Source: Halopseudomonas yangmingensis
GTDB taxonomy: Bacteria > Pseudomonadota > Gammaproteobacteria > Pseudomonadales > Pseudomonadaceae
Length of the DNA stretch: 64,000 nucleotides
Assembly (NCBI RefSeq): GCF_900114825.1
Contig: NZ_FOUI01000001.1
Location: 372,001 to 436,000 of the forward strand
Direction of reading: 5' to 3'
Shown: one piece after another, positions 48,399-56,935 of the stretch
How the letters are laid out: each line of letters starts with the position of its first letter
How positions within the stretch are numbered: the first letter of the stretch is position 1
Program-made: the position numbers and the translations under genes
Notes under the pieces: generated by a model
Seen by the model: the letters and a program-made list of their open reading frames with translations, nothing else
The model's database searches: none
What the model was told of the DNA's origin: nothing

Positions 48399-49154
48399 TC
48401 ACCCCCGTCCTATGTAAGGCATTTGAGTAGCCATCAGTGTCATGAATTGCACATTGCTTTCCAGGGGCAGTCCGGCCATCTGTACCACGGCGGCAGCAAC
48501 ATGCGCGACGTCCATGACCGGCTCGACCGCCAGTTGACCGTTGGCCTGGGGAATGCCTTGCTGCATCGGTTCAGCCATCGCTGTGGCCGCGTTGCCGATA
48601 TCGATCTGGCCGCAGGCAATGTTGTACTTGCGTCCGTCCAGCGCAGTGGCACGTGTGAGGCCTGTCATGCCATGCTTGCTGGCGGTATAGGGGGCAGAGT
48701 TGGGGCGTGGCACCTGTGCCGAAATCGAGCCGTTATTGATGATGCGGCCTCCCATGGGGCTCTGCGCCTTCATCAGTCTGAAGGCGGCCTGGGTGCACAG
48801 GAAGGCGCCGGTCAGGTTGGTGTCCAGTACCTGCTGCCATTGTTCGGGACTCAGGTCCTCCAGAGCCACTGCCGGTGCACTGGTGCCCGCGTTGTTAAAC
48901 AGTAGGTCCAGTCGGCCAAAACGGGTGCGGGTATGCTCGAACAATCGGCCGACGTCGTCGGCATCACGAATATCCGTAACCTGCCAGTCAGCATTGCCAG
49001 CCAATGGCCCGGCTTTTCCCAGCGTGGCCTGAAGTTTTGCGGCGTTACGGCCGCAGAGCATTACCTGCCAGCCGGCCTGCAACAGTGCCAGCGCACAGGC
49101 CTGGCCGATGCCACTGCCGGCACCGGTGATCAGGGCAACTTTCGGATGGTGCAT
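48399..49154 (-). CDS. Short-chain dehydrogenase/reductase
   Basis: A 251-residue SDR with TGAGSGIG at residues 9-16, NNAGTS, catalytic Ser in INNGSISA and YTASKHG for Tyr/Lys. The length and the [21 protein letters not shown] segment are those of an uncharacterised SDR subgroup. It follows the cutinase gene on the same strand with a terminator between, so it may be an independent unit. Confidence 0.85.
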   Translation of the reverse strand: MHHPKVALITGAGSGIGQACALALLQAGWQVMLCGRNAAKLQATLGKAGPLAGNADWQVTDIRDADDVGRLFEHTRTRFGRLDLLFNNAGTSAPAVALEDLSPEQWQQVLDTNLTGAFLCTQAAFRLMKAQSPMGGRIINNGSISAQVPRPNSAPYTASKHGMTGLTRATALDGRKYNIACGQIDIGNAATAMAEPMQQGIPQANGQLAVEPVMDVAHVAAAVVQMAGLPLESNVQFMTLMATQMPYIGRG

Positions 49155-49209
49155 GAAAGGTCTCCGCCTGGTGGGATGAGGGCGCATCATACCCCAGTCT
49201 GTCTGCAGC

Positions 49210-49235
49210 AAAAAAATGGCCGCATTGCTGCGGCC
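49210..49235 (-). terminator. Intrinsic terminator of the cutinase gene
   Basis: On the minus strand a GGCCGCA/TGCGGCC 7-bp stem with a 4-nt loop is followed by seven T residues, 27 bp after the stop. Confidence 0.85.
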
Positions 49236-49261
49236 AGAGGAGCACGGTAAAGCCGGTTGTT

Positions 49262-50122
49262 TCAGTTGATACCCTTGCGTTGAACGGTCCAGGCGCGGTC
49301 GCTGCATAGGCCGCAGCGGGTCCCGTAGAACAGGCTTTGGGCGTTGCTGTCATTCATCAGATGGTAACGGAACCAGGCTGTTGCCGGGCCGCGATAGCCA
49401 CCACCGTTATTGGCTGGTTCAAAGTGTCCGGCACTGTTCAGCTCACCCCAGAAGACCGGCACGTTGGCATTGCGGTAGACAGGGGCGGCATTCAGGGTAG
49501 GGGAGGCGATGCTGTCGCGACCTCCGGTCTGCAGGAACATCGGACCATTCTGTTGCCTCTGGGAGCTGCTGCTGTGGCCAAGCCCCAGCGTATAGGGCTG
49601 GAAGGGGGCAGTGACGCTGATGCGACGATCCTGGCCGGCCATGATGGTGCCGCCCCCGCCCTGCGAATGGCCGGCTGCGCCAATCCGGTTAATGTTCAGT
49701 TTGCCGGCAAAGGTACCTGTGCTGCGGTTGTGCTGATTGACCATATAGTCAACACAGCCAAGCATTTCCTGCCCGGTCCCGGCATTGCTGGTATTGGCTG
49801 CAACCACAACGAATCCGTGACTGGCCCAGTGGGTCAGCAGTGCGCCATATCCGCTGGGCGAGGCGCCTGTGCCGTTGCCCCAGACAATAATCGGATGCAG
49901 GCGTCCGTTTTCGCCGAGTGTGCGCGGACGGTAGACAGTGCAATCGCGCCCGGCACTTTCAGAGGTGGTTGTGAAAGGGCCGCTGCGGCTGAAATCGCTG
50001 ACGGCAGGGAAATCCGAACCGCCACTGCCGGGTGTGCCGGTGTCAGGGTTGCTGGCGTGACTTTGGCTGGAAAGAAGCAAGCCGGCACTCAGGCCGGCGA
50101 CGAGAAAAGCGTGATATTTCAT
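49262..50122 (-). CDS. Secreted cutinase-type polyester hydrolase
   Basis: A 286-residue alpha/beta hydrolase with signal peptide (about 1-23). The triad is visible as Ser153 in GHSQGGGG, Asp203 in TGGRDS and His233 in AGHFEP. The remembered sequence of the Pseudomonas mendocina / P. pseudoalcaligenes cutinases is very close ([34 protein letters not shown]), a family known to hydrolyse cutin and aliphatic or aromatic polyesters. Cysteines 61, 123, 270 and 273 could form two disulfides. Single gene with its own terminator. Confidence 0.9.
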   Translation of the reverse strand: MKYHAFLVAGLSAGLLLSSQSHASNPDTGTPGSGGSDFPAVSDFSRSGPFTTTSESAGRDCTVYRPRTLGENGRLHPIIVWGNGTGASPSGYGALLTHWASHGFVVVAANTSNAGTGQEMLGCVDYMVNQHNRSTGTFAGKLNINRIGAAGHSQGGGGTIMAGQDRRISVTAPFQPYTLGLGHSSSSQRQQNGPMFLQTGGRDSIASPTLNAAPVYRNANVPVFWGELNSAGHFEPANNGGGYRGPATAWFRYHLMNDSNAQSLFYGTRCGLCSDRAWTVQRKGIN

Positions 50123-50295
50123 TGAAGGGTACCTTGCTGACATTGTGGTTGTTGTAACAGCTGTACCCGAGACCCACCTGTCTGACTGCATGGCAAGTTT
50201 AAGGCTCAGGGTGAGTCAGAATGTATCTTTTGTTTTGCATGATGCAATTCGCCTGAATGTGTGAAGTGGCAGTGTCATGTCACGCCAGGCGACAG

Positions 50296-51222
50296 TCAGG
50301 AGACAGGTGACCTGGCACTGACACCTTCAAGCGTTGCGAATGAGGTGTCCTTGGCTGTCAGAAGAAAATCCTGCAGGTAGGACATTTCAAGCATGTCTTC
50401 GCGAACGGCGGCGTACAGGGTGCCGTAGAGCCCCTTGTCACCTAGCGGTACGGCGCTGACATACCCACGCTGCAGATACTCTGCCAGTGCCCAGTTGGGC
50501 AGGCAGCTCACGCCGCGCCCGGAGGCTACCAGTTGCAGCATCATGACGGTTAGCTCGGCGGTGCGAACTGCTGCCGGTTCGACATTTGCCGGATCAAGGA
50601 ACTGCTTGAAGATATCCAGTCGATCGCGTTCAACCGGATAGGTGATCAGTGTTTCGCCAGCCAGATCAGCCGGTTCTGCCCACTGGCGGCTTGTCAGCGG
50701 ATGCTGGTTGCTGATGGCCAGTAATGCTTCATAGGTGAATAGCGGGACGTAGCTGATTCCGGCGAGTTCTTGCGGGTCAGAGGTGACCACAAGGTCCAGA
50801 TCGCCGCGCGCCAGTGCCGGTAATGGTGCAAAAAAGAAACCGGAGGCAAAATCCACCTCTACTTCTGGCCAGGCATTGCGGAACTGATCGATCGTCGGCA
50901 TCAGCCATTGGAAGCAACTGTGGCATTCGATGGCCATGTGCAGTCGGCCGGCCTGGCCGCCGGCCAGGCGTTGCAGGTCACGTTCGGCCTGGCGCATTTG
51001 TGGCAGCAGGTTGTCGGCAAGACGCAGCAGGCGCAGGCCGGCGCTGGTAAAACGCACAGGTCGGGTTTTGCGCACGAACAGTGGCAGGCCCAGGCGTTCT
51101 TCAAGGTCCTTCAGTTGATGCGAAAGCGCTGACTGGGTCAGATGTAATCGCTCGGCGGCCTCGACCAGACTGTCGGCTTCACGCAGGGTGGTCAGGGTGC
51201 GCAGGTGACGAATTTCCAGCAT
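50296..51222 (-). CDS. metR: LysR-family methionine regulator MetR
   Basis: A 308-residue LysR regulator. The N-terminal winged helix MLEIRHLRTLTTLREADSL and LTQSALSHQLKDLEERLG, and FQWLMPTIDQFRNAWPEVEVDF in the effector domain, are those of MetR, which uses homocysteine as coregulator to activate methionine genes. A TGAA-N5-TTCA operator lies in the intergenic region before its start, where autoregulation is known for MetR. Confidence 0.92.
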   Translation of the reverse strand: MLEIRHLRTLTTLREADSLVEAAERLHLTQSALSHQLKDLEERLGLPLFVRKTRPVRFTSAGLRLLRLADNLLPQMRQAERDLQRLAGGQAGRLHMAIECHSCFQWLMPTIDQFRNAWPEVEVDFASGFFFAPLPALARGDLDLVVTSDPQELAGISYVPLFTYEALLAISNQHPLTSRQWAEPADLAGETLITYPVERDRLDIFKQFLDPANVEPAAVRTAELTVMMLQLVASGRGVSCLPNWALAEYLQRGYVSAVPLGDKGLYGTLYAAVREDMLEMSYLQDFLLTAKDTSFATLEGVSARSPVS

Positions 51223-51265
51223 GATGATCTACCATGAGAGAATTAGATGCATAAGGGTATCATGT

Positions 51266-51278
51266 TGAATTATTTTCA
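51266..51278. promoter_or_regulatory. MetR operator (TGAA-N5-TTCA)
   Basis: A perfect palindromic MetR consensus in the 70-bp region between metR and rlmM, 44 bp from the metR start. It could control metR itself and possibly rlmM. Confidence 0.75.
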
Positions 51279-51292
51279 TTAATGAGGTGTTG

Positions 51293-52348
51293 ATGAACGA
51301 GTTGCTACTGCATTGTCGTCCCGGGTTCGAGATCGAGGCTGCGGCAGAGATTGAGGGCCGGGCATCTGCCTGTGGTATTTCCGTGCAAACACGCCAGCGC
51401 AAGGGTGCCGCATTGGTAGAGGTGTGTTGTGCTGATGCGGCAGATGCAGAATTGCTGATGCGCTCGCTTGAGTTTCGCCGGCTGATTTTTATCCGTCAGT
51501 GGGCCCGTGGCAGCTGGCTGCAGGTAGATCCTGCCGACCGTATCACGCCTATCATCCAGGCTTGCGCCCGCGGGCCGCTGGCCAGTTGCCTGTGGTTGGA
51601 AACCGCTGACAGCAATGAGGGCAAAGCCATGGCCGCGTTGCTGCACAAGCTTGAAGGGCCGCTGACCCGTCACCTTGAAAAAACCCGCTTTGTGCGGCCA
51701 AAACGGGAAGAGTTGCCACGCCTGCATGTTTTGGCCGAGTCGGGGGTGCGGTTGTTTGTTGGTTGGTCCTGGGCTGACAACGCGGCGGCTTGGCCGATGG
51801 GTATTCCGCGTCTGCGTATGCCTCGCGAGGCTCCCAGTCGCTCAACCCTGAAACTGGAGGAGGCCTGGCACCATTTCATTCCACGCGATGAGTGGGACAG
51901 TCGTCTGGCACCGGGGATGACGGCTGTGGATCTTGGCGCAGCCCCCGGTGGCTGGACCTGGCAGCTGGTGAACCGGCATATGAAGGTGGTGGCGGTTGAT
52001 AATGGCCCTATGGACAAACGCCTGATGGATAGCGGTCAGGTTGAGCATGTCCAGGCGGATGGCTATCTGTACCGGCCGCGACGGGCGGTTGACTGGATGG
52101 TGTGCGACATTGTCGAGAAGCCGGCACGCAGCAGTGCCCTGCTGGCCCAATGGCTGACCCGCGGTTGGTGCCGTGAGGCGGTGATCAATTTCAAATTGCC
52201 AATGAAACAACGTTACCTTGAAGTACAGCGTTGCCTCGAGCATGTGCACGAGGCGCTGGAGCAGTCAGGTATGCGCGCTGAGCTGAACTGTCGGCAGCTG
52301 TATACCGACAGGGAAGAGGTAACCTGTCACGCCCGCAGGTTGAAGTAG
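51293..52348 (+). CDS. rlmM: 23S rRNA (cytidine-2'-O)-methyltransferase RlmM
   Basis: A 351-residue enzyme that 2'-O-methylates C2498 of 23S rRNA. The N-terminal THUMP-like part precedes an RrmJ-type SAM domain with DLGAAPGGWTWQLV, VVAVDNGPMD, DWMVCDIVEKPA and VINFKLPMKQRYLE (the KDKE-type catalytic set). GAGG lies before ATG 51293; two further in-frame codons upstream are alternative starts. Divergent from metR. Confidence 0.95.
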   Translation: MNELLLHCRPGFEIEAAAEIEGRASACGISVQTRQRKGAALVEVCCADAADAELLMRSLEFRRLIFIRQWARGSWLQVDPADRITPIIQACARGPLASCLWLETADSNEGKAMAALLHKLEGPLTRHLEKTRFVRPKREELPRLHVLAESGVRLFVGWSWADNAAAWPMGIPRLRMPREAPSRSTLKLEEAWHHFIPRDEWDSRLAPGMTAVDLGAAPGGWTWQLVNRHMKVVAVDNGPMDKRLMDSGQVEHVQADGYLYRPRRAVDWMVCDIVEKPARSSALLAQWLTRGWCREAVINFKLPMKQRYLEVQRCLEHVHEALEQSGMRAELNCRQLYTDREEVTCHARRLK

Positions 52349-52370
52349 GGCGCACGTAGTCTATGGCAGA

Positions 52371-52655
52371 TCACAGCGGCTCCAGAAGGGTAATGCGCTC
52401 GGGTTCCTGCAGCATGGCTGCAAACAGGCTGATGTATTCGAGACGCTCTGGAGAGTTCTCCCAGCGTTCCCATGAGTGACGGTTTTGCCAGGTAACCATG
52501 ATTACCCGATGATTGGGACGCTGAATATCGCGGAATGACTCGCCGGAAATGAAACCCGGAGATTGAAGGGTGGCCTGCAGCACCTTGCGGGCGATTTCCT
52601 CGTAGGGTTGTTCGAGGCCTTCGGCAATGATGCGTTCGATCAGCACTTTGATCAT
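52371..52655 (-). CDS. Antibiotic biosynthesis monooxygenase-fold protein
   Basis: A 94-residue ABM-family protein ([49 protein letters not shown]). The ferredoxin-like fold binds small molecules in the dimer interface; many members have no assigned substrate. Convergent with rlmM and divergent from the tusA-like gene. Confidence 0.85.
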   Translation of the reverse strand: MIKVLIERIIAEGLEQPYEEIARKVLQATLQSPGFISGESFRDIQRPNHRVIMVTWQNRHSWERWENSPERLEYISLFAAMLQEPERITLLEPL

Positions 52656-52760
52656 GGTGGTTCCTTGGGGCTGGGCAGGTGGGCCGTCCGATACGTTGGG
52701 CAATTGGCAAGCATCGGTTTTTACAGGGATAATCCTGCTTCATTGGACGGGTATTTGACA

Positions 52761-53009
52761 ATGGTTGAACGTGCTGAAAATGCTATGACGGTTCAGTTGG
52801 ATACTCGGGGACTCTTGTGCCCCGAGCCGGTGATGATGCTGCACAATGCCGTGCGGGATCTTGAAGACGGCGATTTGCTTGAAGTCTTGGCCTCGGATCC
52901 TTCAACGCAGCGGGATATTCCCCGCTTTTGCAGTTTTCTCGGGCACGCCCTGCTCGAGCAGGCGGAGACAGAGGGTGAATATCGCTACCTGATCCGCAAG
53001 GGCGTCTGA
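52761..53009 (+). CDS. tusA: Sulfurtransferase TusA
   Basis: An 82-residue TusA/SirA-like protein, with the sulfur-carrying Cys in [14 protein letters not shown] and [21 protein letters not shown]. It relays sulfur from IscS for tRNA 2-thiouridine and cofactor synthesis. ATG 52761 is used; ATG 52785 is an alternative. The mnmC gene of the same tRNA modification pathway lies elsewhere in the window. Confidence 0.93.
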   Translation: MVERAENAMTVQLDTRGLLCPEPVMMLHNAVRDLEDGDLLEVLASDPSTQRDIPRFCSFLGHALLEQAETEGEYRYLIRKGV

Positions 53010-53015
53010 TCTGTC

Positions 53016-54059
53016 TCAGGGTGTTTGTCGGCCCGGCTGCAGGCCGCACTGCTCCAGCAGTTGTTGCCAGTTGCGGGTGTGTCGGGTCACTTCAATCTGC
53101 CAGCCATCCCATAAGGCCTGCTCATTACCCTGCAATCGTCGCAGATAATTGTCGGTGGCAGGGGGTATGTCGGGAACCGCCTGCAGGTCTGCCAGAGCCC
53201 TGGCCCAAGGCTCGCCAAGACGCTGCAGATTGGCCAGTTGAGGCTGTATCTGCTCGGCCCAGGGGCCGTTGAGAATATTCAGCATGACCTGTGCTTTGGG
53301 TGTGGGGCGTCCTTGCGGACATAGTCTTGCGGCCCGGGGTGACTCAAGCAGCGCTGAGGCCTGCTGCAGGGTGTGGCGCAGCCGCAGCAGGCTGTGAATC
53401 AGTTCGCCACTGCGGCTGCGCTGCATGGCATCAAAGAGCATATCCATGGCGGCCTGATCCCTTGGGGGGCGGGCAGGTAGCCCTTTTCCGGTGTCGGCCA
53501 GATGCTGTAGCGCCTGCACACCCAGATCGACTGCAGGTACTTCGGTCGGCAGTGGCTGGTCGGCAAAACGCAGGAACTGTTCAAACTCGCTACTGCCATT
53601 CAGGGCATTCCAGAAAACCCGATGCAGGCTTTCCCTGCGCTGCTGGGCAATGTGTTGCAGCTGTTGCTGCAGGTCAGCGTTTTCGGTTTGTCCGTGCAGT
53701 CGCTGCAGGCAGTCATTGACACTGTGTAATAGTTCACCGTCAGCCGCCAGTCGATGACTGGCGGGCATCATGCGCCCGAGACTGCTGTTGCGCTGGCTGA
53801 GGTGCTGTTGCAGGGCGCGGCAGTGGCGAGCTTCAACCAGCAGCTCAAACAGGCCCATACGTAACGGAGGAACCTCCAGCAAGCGCTGACGGCGCTCGGG
53901 CAGGCGATATTCGCTGAGATCCTGTTCGGCAAAGGGGGTATGGGGAACCTCCAGCACCCGTGACAAGCGTTGCAGGTAATCATCCATCTGGCGTGCCGCC
54001 GGTGGTTGCGGCTGGCAGCCTGTCAAAAGCAGCAGTATTACAAGCCAGAGCTTGCCCAT
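53016..54059 (-). CDS. DUF3080 family lipoprotein
   Basis: A 347-residue protein with lipobox LLLTGC (Cys15), so it is exported and lipidated. The rest is helical and Gln/Leu/Arg-rich, matching the DUF3080 pattern of gammaproteobacteria. Function unknown. Convergent with tusA (6-bp gap). Confidence 0.83.
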   Translation of the reverse strand: MGKLWLVILLLLTGCQPQPPAARQMDDYLQRLSRVLEVPHTPFAEQDLSEYRLPERRQRLLEVPPLRMGLFELLVEARHCRALQQHLSQRNSSLGRMMPASHRLAADGELLHSVNDCLQRLHGQTENADLQQQLQHIAQQRRESLHRVFWNALNGSSEFEQFLRFADQPLPTEVPAVDLGVQALQHLADTGKGLPARPPRDQAAMDMLFDAMQRSRSGELIHSLLRLRHTLQQASALLESPRAARLCPQGRPTPKAQVMLNILNGPWAEQIQPQLANLQRLGEPWARALADLQAVPDIPPATDNYLRRLQGNEQALWDGWQIEVTRHTRNWQQLLEQCGLQPGRQTP

Positions 54060-54199
54060 TGCCGGTCTTCCTGTGCTGGCCAAGGCTGAATTGCAGTGTC
54101 TCTCGCAACGGCTATGCTGTCATCCCATGTTCGCTCTGATCGCAGGGCATAAAGGGTAATCAGTGTGATGGTCGCCGTGTGTCGGGCAGGAGGATAGGG

Positions 54200-55162
54200 A
54201 TGAGATTTCGACTGGAACAGCGAGATCAGCTTCAGCGCTGGGCCGAGCAAGGCTTCTTCACGGCGGATGAGTGGCAGCAACTGCGGGAGCATAATCGGCT
54301 GCAGCCGGATTCGGATGAGTGGCGCGGATTATTGCAACAGCTCAGTGTCTGGGCGGGCGCCATGGCGCTGGGTAGCGGCATGATCTTCTTTCTCGCCTTC
54401 AATTGGGCGGATATGTCGCGTTTTTTAAAGCTTGGCCTGGCCGCTGGATTGCTCACCGGCATGACCCTGATGGCGGCCTGGCTGGCTGACAGCTTGCTTG
54501 CCCGCAGGGCAGTCCTGTTTGGCTGTGCGCTGGTAACTGGCGCGCTGCTGGCACTGATCGGGCAGATTTACCAGACCGGCGCGGATGTTTGGCAGTTATT
54601 TGCCGTTTGGGCGCTTTTGATGTTGCCCTGGGCGCTGCTGGCGCGCTCCAGTGCTTGCTGGCTGCTCTGGGTGTTGGTATTGAACCTGGCACTGGGACGT
54701 TGGCTTGCATTGCATGCAGTTGGCTTCTGGCGACCGTCCGATCAGTTGGTTTTATTGCCGGTCGCCCTGAATCTGCTGCTGTTTCTGCTGTTTGAAAGCC
54801 AGTCGTCCCGCTTGTTACAGCAGCCCCGGCTGTGGCTGGTGCGGGTGACCGGATTGCTGGCACTGGTGAGTGTTCTGCCGGGGGCGCTGATGGCCTTCTG
54901 GGATAGCGCGTTCATCGTGCAACTGCTGGCCTGGGGCGGGCTCTGTGCGTTGGGCATTCCCTGGTGTCTGAAAGGGCGGCGTGACCTGCCGCTGCTGGCT
55001 GTGCAACTGTTCAGTGGCGTGGCGGTGGTGGCCTCGGCACTGGGCCGTGTGCTGGAGGCGCTGGACGGTTTTCTGTTGTTCAACGGGCTGGCGCTCTGGG
55101 TGATCCTCGGCAGCGTGCTGGTATCGGTATGGTTGCAGCGCTTGCATCGGGAGCAACACTGA
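54200..55162 (+). CDS. DUF2157 membrane protein
   Basis: A 320-residue protein: a soluble N-terminal helix region (about 1-55, LQRWAEQGFFTADEWQQLRE) and about eight to ten membrane helices starting VWAGAMALGSGMIFFLAFNWADMSR. This is the DUF2157 family. GGAGGATAGGG precedes the ATG. First gene of three whose ends overlap, so the products probably act together. Confidence 0.86.
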   Translation: MRFRLEQRDQLQRWAEQGFFTADEWQQLREHNRLQPDSDEWRGLLQQLSVWAGAMALGSGMIFFLAFNWADMSRFLKLGLAAGLLTGMTLMAAWLADSLLARRAVLFGCALVTGALLALIGQIYQTGADVWQLFAVWALLMLPWALLARSSACWLLWVLVLNLALGRWLALHAVGFWRPSDQLVLLPVALNLLLFLLFESQSSRLLQQPRLWLVRVTGLLALVSVLPGALMAFWDSAFIVQLLAWGGLCALGIPWCLKGRRDLPLLAVQLFSGVAVVASALGRVLEALDGFLLFNGLALWVILGSVLVSVWLQRLHREQH

Positions 55163-56226
55163 TGAATCCACAGCAACGCCAGCAATTGCTGGCAGGTCTG
55201 CAGCAGGATGGGTTGCTTGATGCCGACCGCCAGGCGCAGTTACAGGGTGAGCAGCCCACTGCCTGGTGGCTGCAGCTGCTGCTGGCGCTGGCTGCCTGGG
55301 TGGCGGCACTGTTCATCCTCAGTTCGCTGATGGCGCCGCTGTTGCTGATTGGTAATGGGCCGGGTGTGCGGGTGCTGTTTGGCGTGCTGTTGCTGATCGC
55401 CTGTGGCTGGCTGTTCCGCCAGCCTGGCGCCTTTGTGCAGCAGCTGGCGCTGGCGTTCTCGCTGGCCGGTCAGGCCTTGCTGGTCTTTCCACTGGTGGAG
55501 CTGTCAGATCAGCAGCGGTTCGATCTGCGCACGCTGGCCAGTGTGGCTGCGGTGCTGGCCGCTATGCTCTGGTGGTTGCCAGCCAGTTCGTTGCACCGGC
55601 TGCTGTGCAGCCTGCTGGTACTGGGCAATTTGGCGGTACTGATCGAGGCCGGTAACGGGCTGGCAGTCTATGCCCTGCTGCTGGCTGGGCTGACCGCGTT
55701 TGGCTGGTTGAGCCGGGCTGACTGGTGCGTCTGGCCGCAGGCGCGGTTTATCAAGCCGACCCTGCATGCGCTGGGGCTGGTGGCGCTGGGGCTGATGCTG
55801 TTCGGTCATCAGGCCCTGCAGGAACGGCTCTGGCAGTTTTACTCTGGCGGCACTGTGACGCACTGGTTGCCGGTGTTCTATCGCCTCGGGGCGGTTGTCC
55901 TGCTGCTGGCAGTGGTCTGGCGGCTGAGCAGCACCCAGTCGCTACAGCAGCGGCTATTGCTGCTGCTGGTATTGGCGATGGTTGGCTGGTTTACCCATGC
56001 CGCGCCGGGTTTCTGGATCAGTGCCGCACTGGGGCTGGCGGCCTGGCAGGGTGGCAGTCGGCTGTGGAGCTGGCTGGCGTTGCTGGCGGCGTTGGCCTAT
56101 CTCGGTGAGTTCTATTACAGCCTGCATATGACCCTGCTGCACAAATCCTTGCTGCTGATGGGCGTGGGTGTGTTGCTGTTGGCTGTGCGCGGCTGGATGG
56201 CCTGTGGCATGCGGGGGTGGCGATGA
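55162..56226 (+). CDS. DUF4401 membrane protein
   Basis: A 354-residue protein with about ten membrane helices after a short cytosolic N terminus MNPQQRQQLLAGLQQDGLL. It matches the DUF4401 family, usually paired with DUF2157. ATG overlaps the stop of the preceding gene (ATGA) and its own stop overlaps the next ATG. Function unknown. Confidence 0.87.
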   Translation: MNPQQRQQLLAGLQQDGLLDADRQAQLQGEQPTAWWLQLLLALAAWVAALFILSSLMAPLLLIGNGPGVRVLFGVLLLIACGWLFRQPGAFVQQLALAFSLAGQALLVFPLVELSDQQRFDLRTLASVAAVLAAMLWWLPASSLHRLLCSLLVLGNLAVLIEAGNGLAVYALLLAGLTAFGWLSRADWCVWPQARFIKPTLHALGLVALGLMLFGHQALQERLWQFYSGGTVTHWLPVFYRLGAVVLLLAVVWRLSSTQSLQQRLLLLLVLAMVGWFTHAAPGFWISAALGLAAWQGGSRLWSWLALLAALAYLGEFYYSLHMTLLHKSLLLMGVGVLLLAVRGWMACGMRGWR

Positions 56227-56741
56227 GTCGGGTCGGCTTTCGATGGGCACTGTCGGGTGCCTGGCTGCTGGTAATGCTGGCCGCGCTGTGGGCGGTGACG
56301 GGGCATGAACGTACCCTGCGCGAGGGGCAACTGGTGTTGCTGGAGCTGGCGCCGGTGGACCCGCGCTCGCTGATGCAGGGTGACTATATGGCCTTGCGTT
56401 TTGCGGTTGACCGGCAGTTGTCGGCGCAGTCCGGCTGGCCTGAACAGCCGAAGGCGGGGGTGCCTCGCTATGCCTGGTTGCGGCTGGATGAGCAGCGGCG
56501 TGCCGAGCTGGTGGCGGTGGGCGATCAGTTGCCGCCAGCGGGTGATGTGCTGGCGATGCGGGTACGCCGGGTCGAGGCGGGCTACAGCCTTGGGCCGAAT
56601 GCGTTCTTCTTCGAGGAAGGGCAGGCCGAGGTGTTTGAGGCGGCGCGCTGGGGTGCTTTCCGTGTGGCGGCCGATGGCACGGCCCTGCTGACGGCGCTGT
56701 ATGACCAGCAGCTGCAGGTGCTGGGGGAGCAGAAGCGGTAG
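56223..56741 (+). CDS. GDYXXLXY domain protein
   Basis: A 172-residue protein with one N-terminal membrane helix (about 10-28) and a periplasmic domain containing VDPRSLMQGDYMALRF, the GDYXXLXY motif. It always accompanies DUF4401 in related genomes. ATG overlaps the DUF4401 stop. Followed by the second copy of the 110-bp repeat. Function unknown. Confidence 0.88.
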   Translation: MSRVGFRWALSGAWLLVMLAALWAVTGHERTLREGQLVLLELAPVDPRSLMQGDYMALRFAVDRQLSAQSGWPEQPKAGVPRYAWLRLDEQRRAELVAVGDQLPPAGDVLAMRVRRVEAGYSLGPNAFFFEEGQAEVFEAARWGAFRVAADGTALLTALYDQQLQVLGEQKR

Positions 56742-56782
56742 GGTATTTCTGCACCAAACATCAGGGTACAGGGTGTGTGCAA

Positions 56783-56892
56783 GCGTACTGTCAGGCAGCC
56801 GCTTCCGGACACGCCGTAAACCCATCCCTGGGGGCTCGCCGCTAGCCATCCCTGGCTATCGACGGTCCGGAATCAGCTGCCTGACAGCACGC
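56783..56892. repeat. 110-bp structured dispersed repeat, copy 2
   Basis: 27-bp arms (56783-56809, 56866-56892) with three mismatches enclose a 56-nt core (9 differences from copy 1). The small core stem is CCCA/TGGG with loop TCCC (56821-56832), i.e. both changed positions of copy 1's TACA/TGTA stem changed as pairs. The second hairpin is at 56837-56864 (11 bp with two mismatches, 6-nt loop). It lies between two convergent gene ends. Confidence 0.92.
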
Positions 56893-56935
56893 ATCGGTTC
56901 GACTGCAGAGCAGGTACAGATGATTGCTCTGCTTG

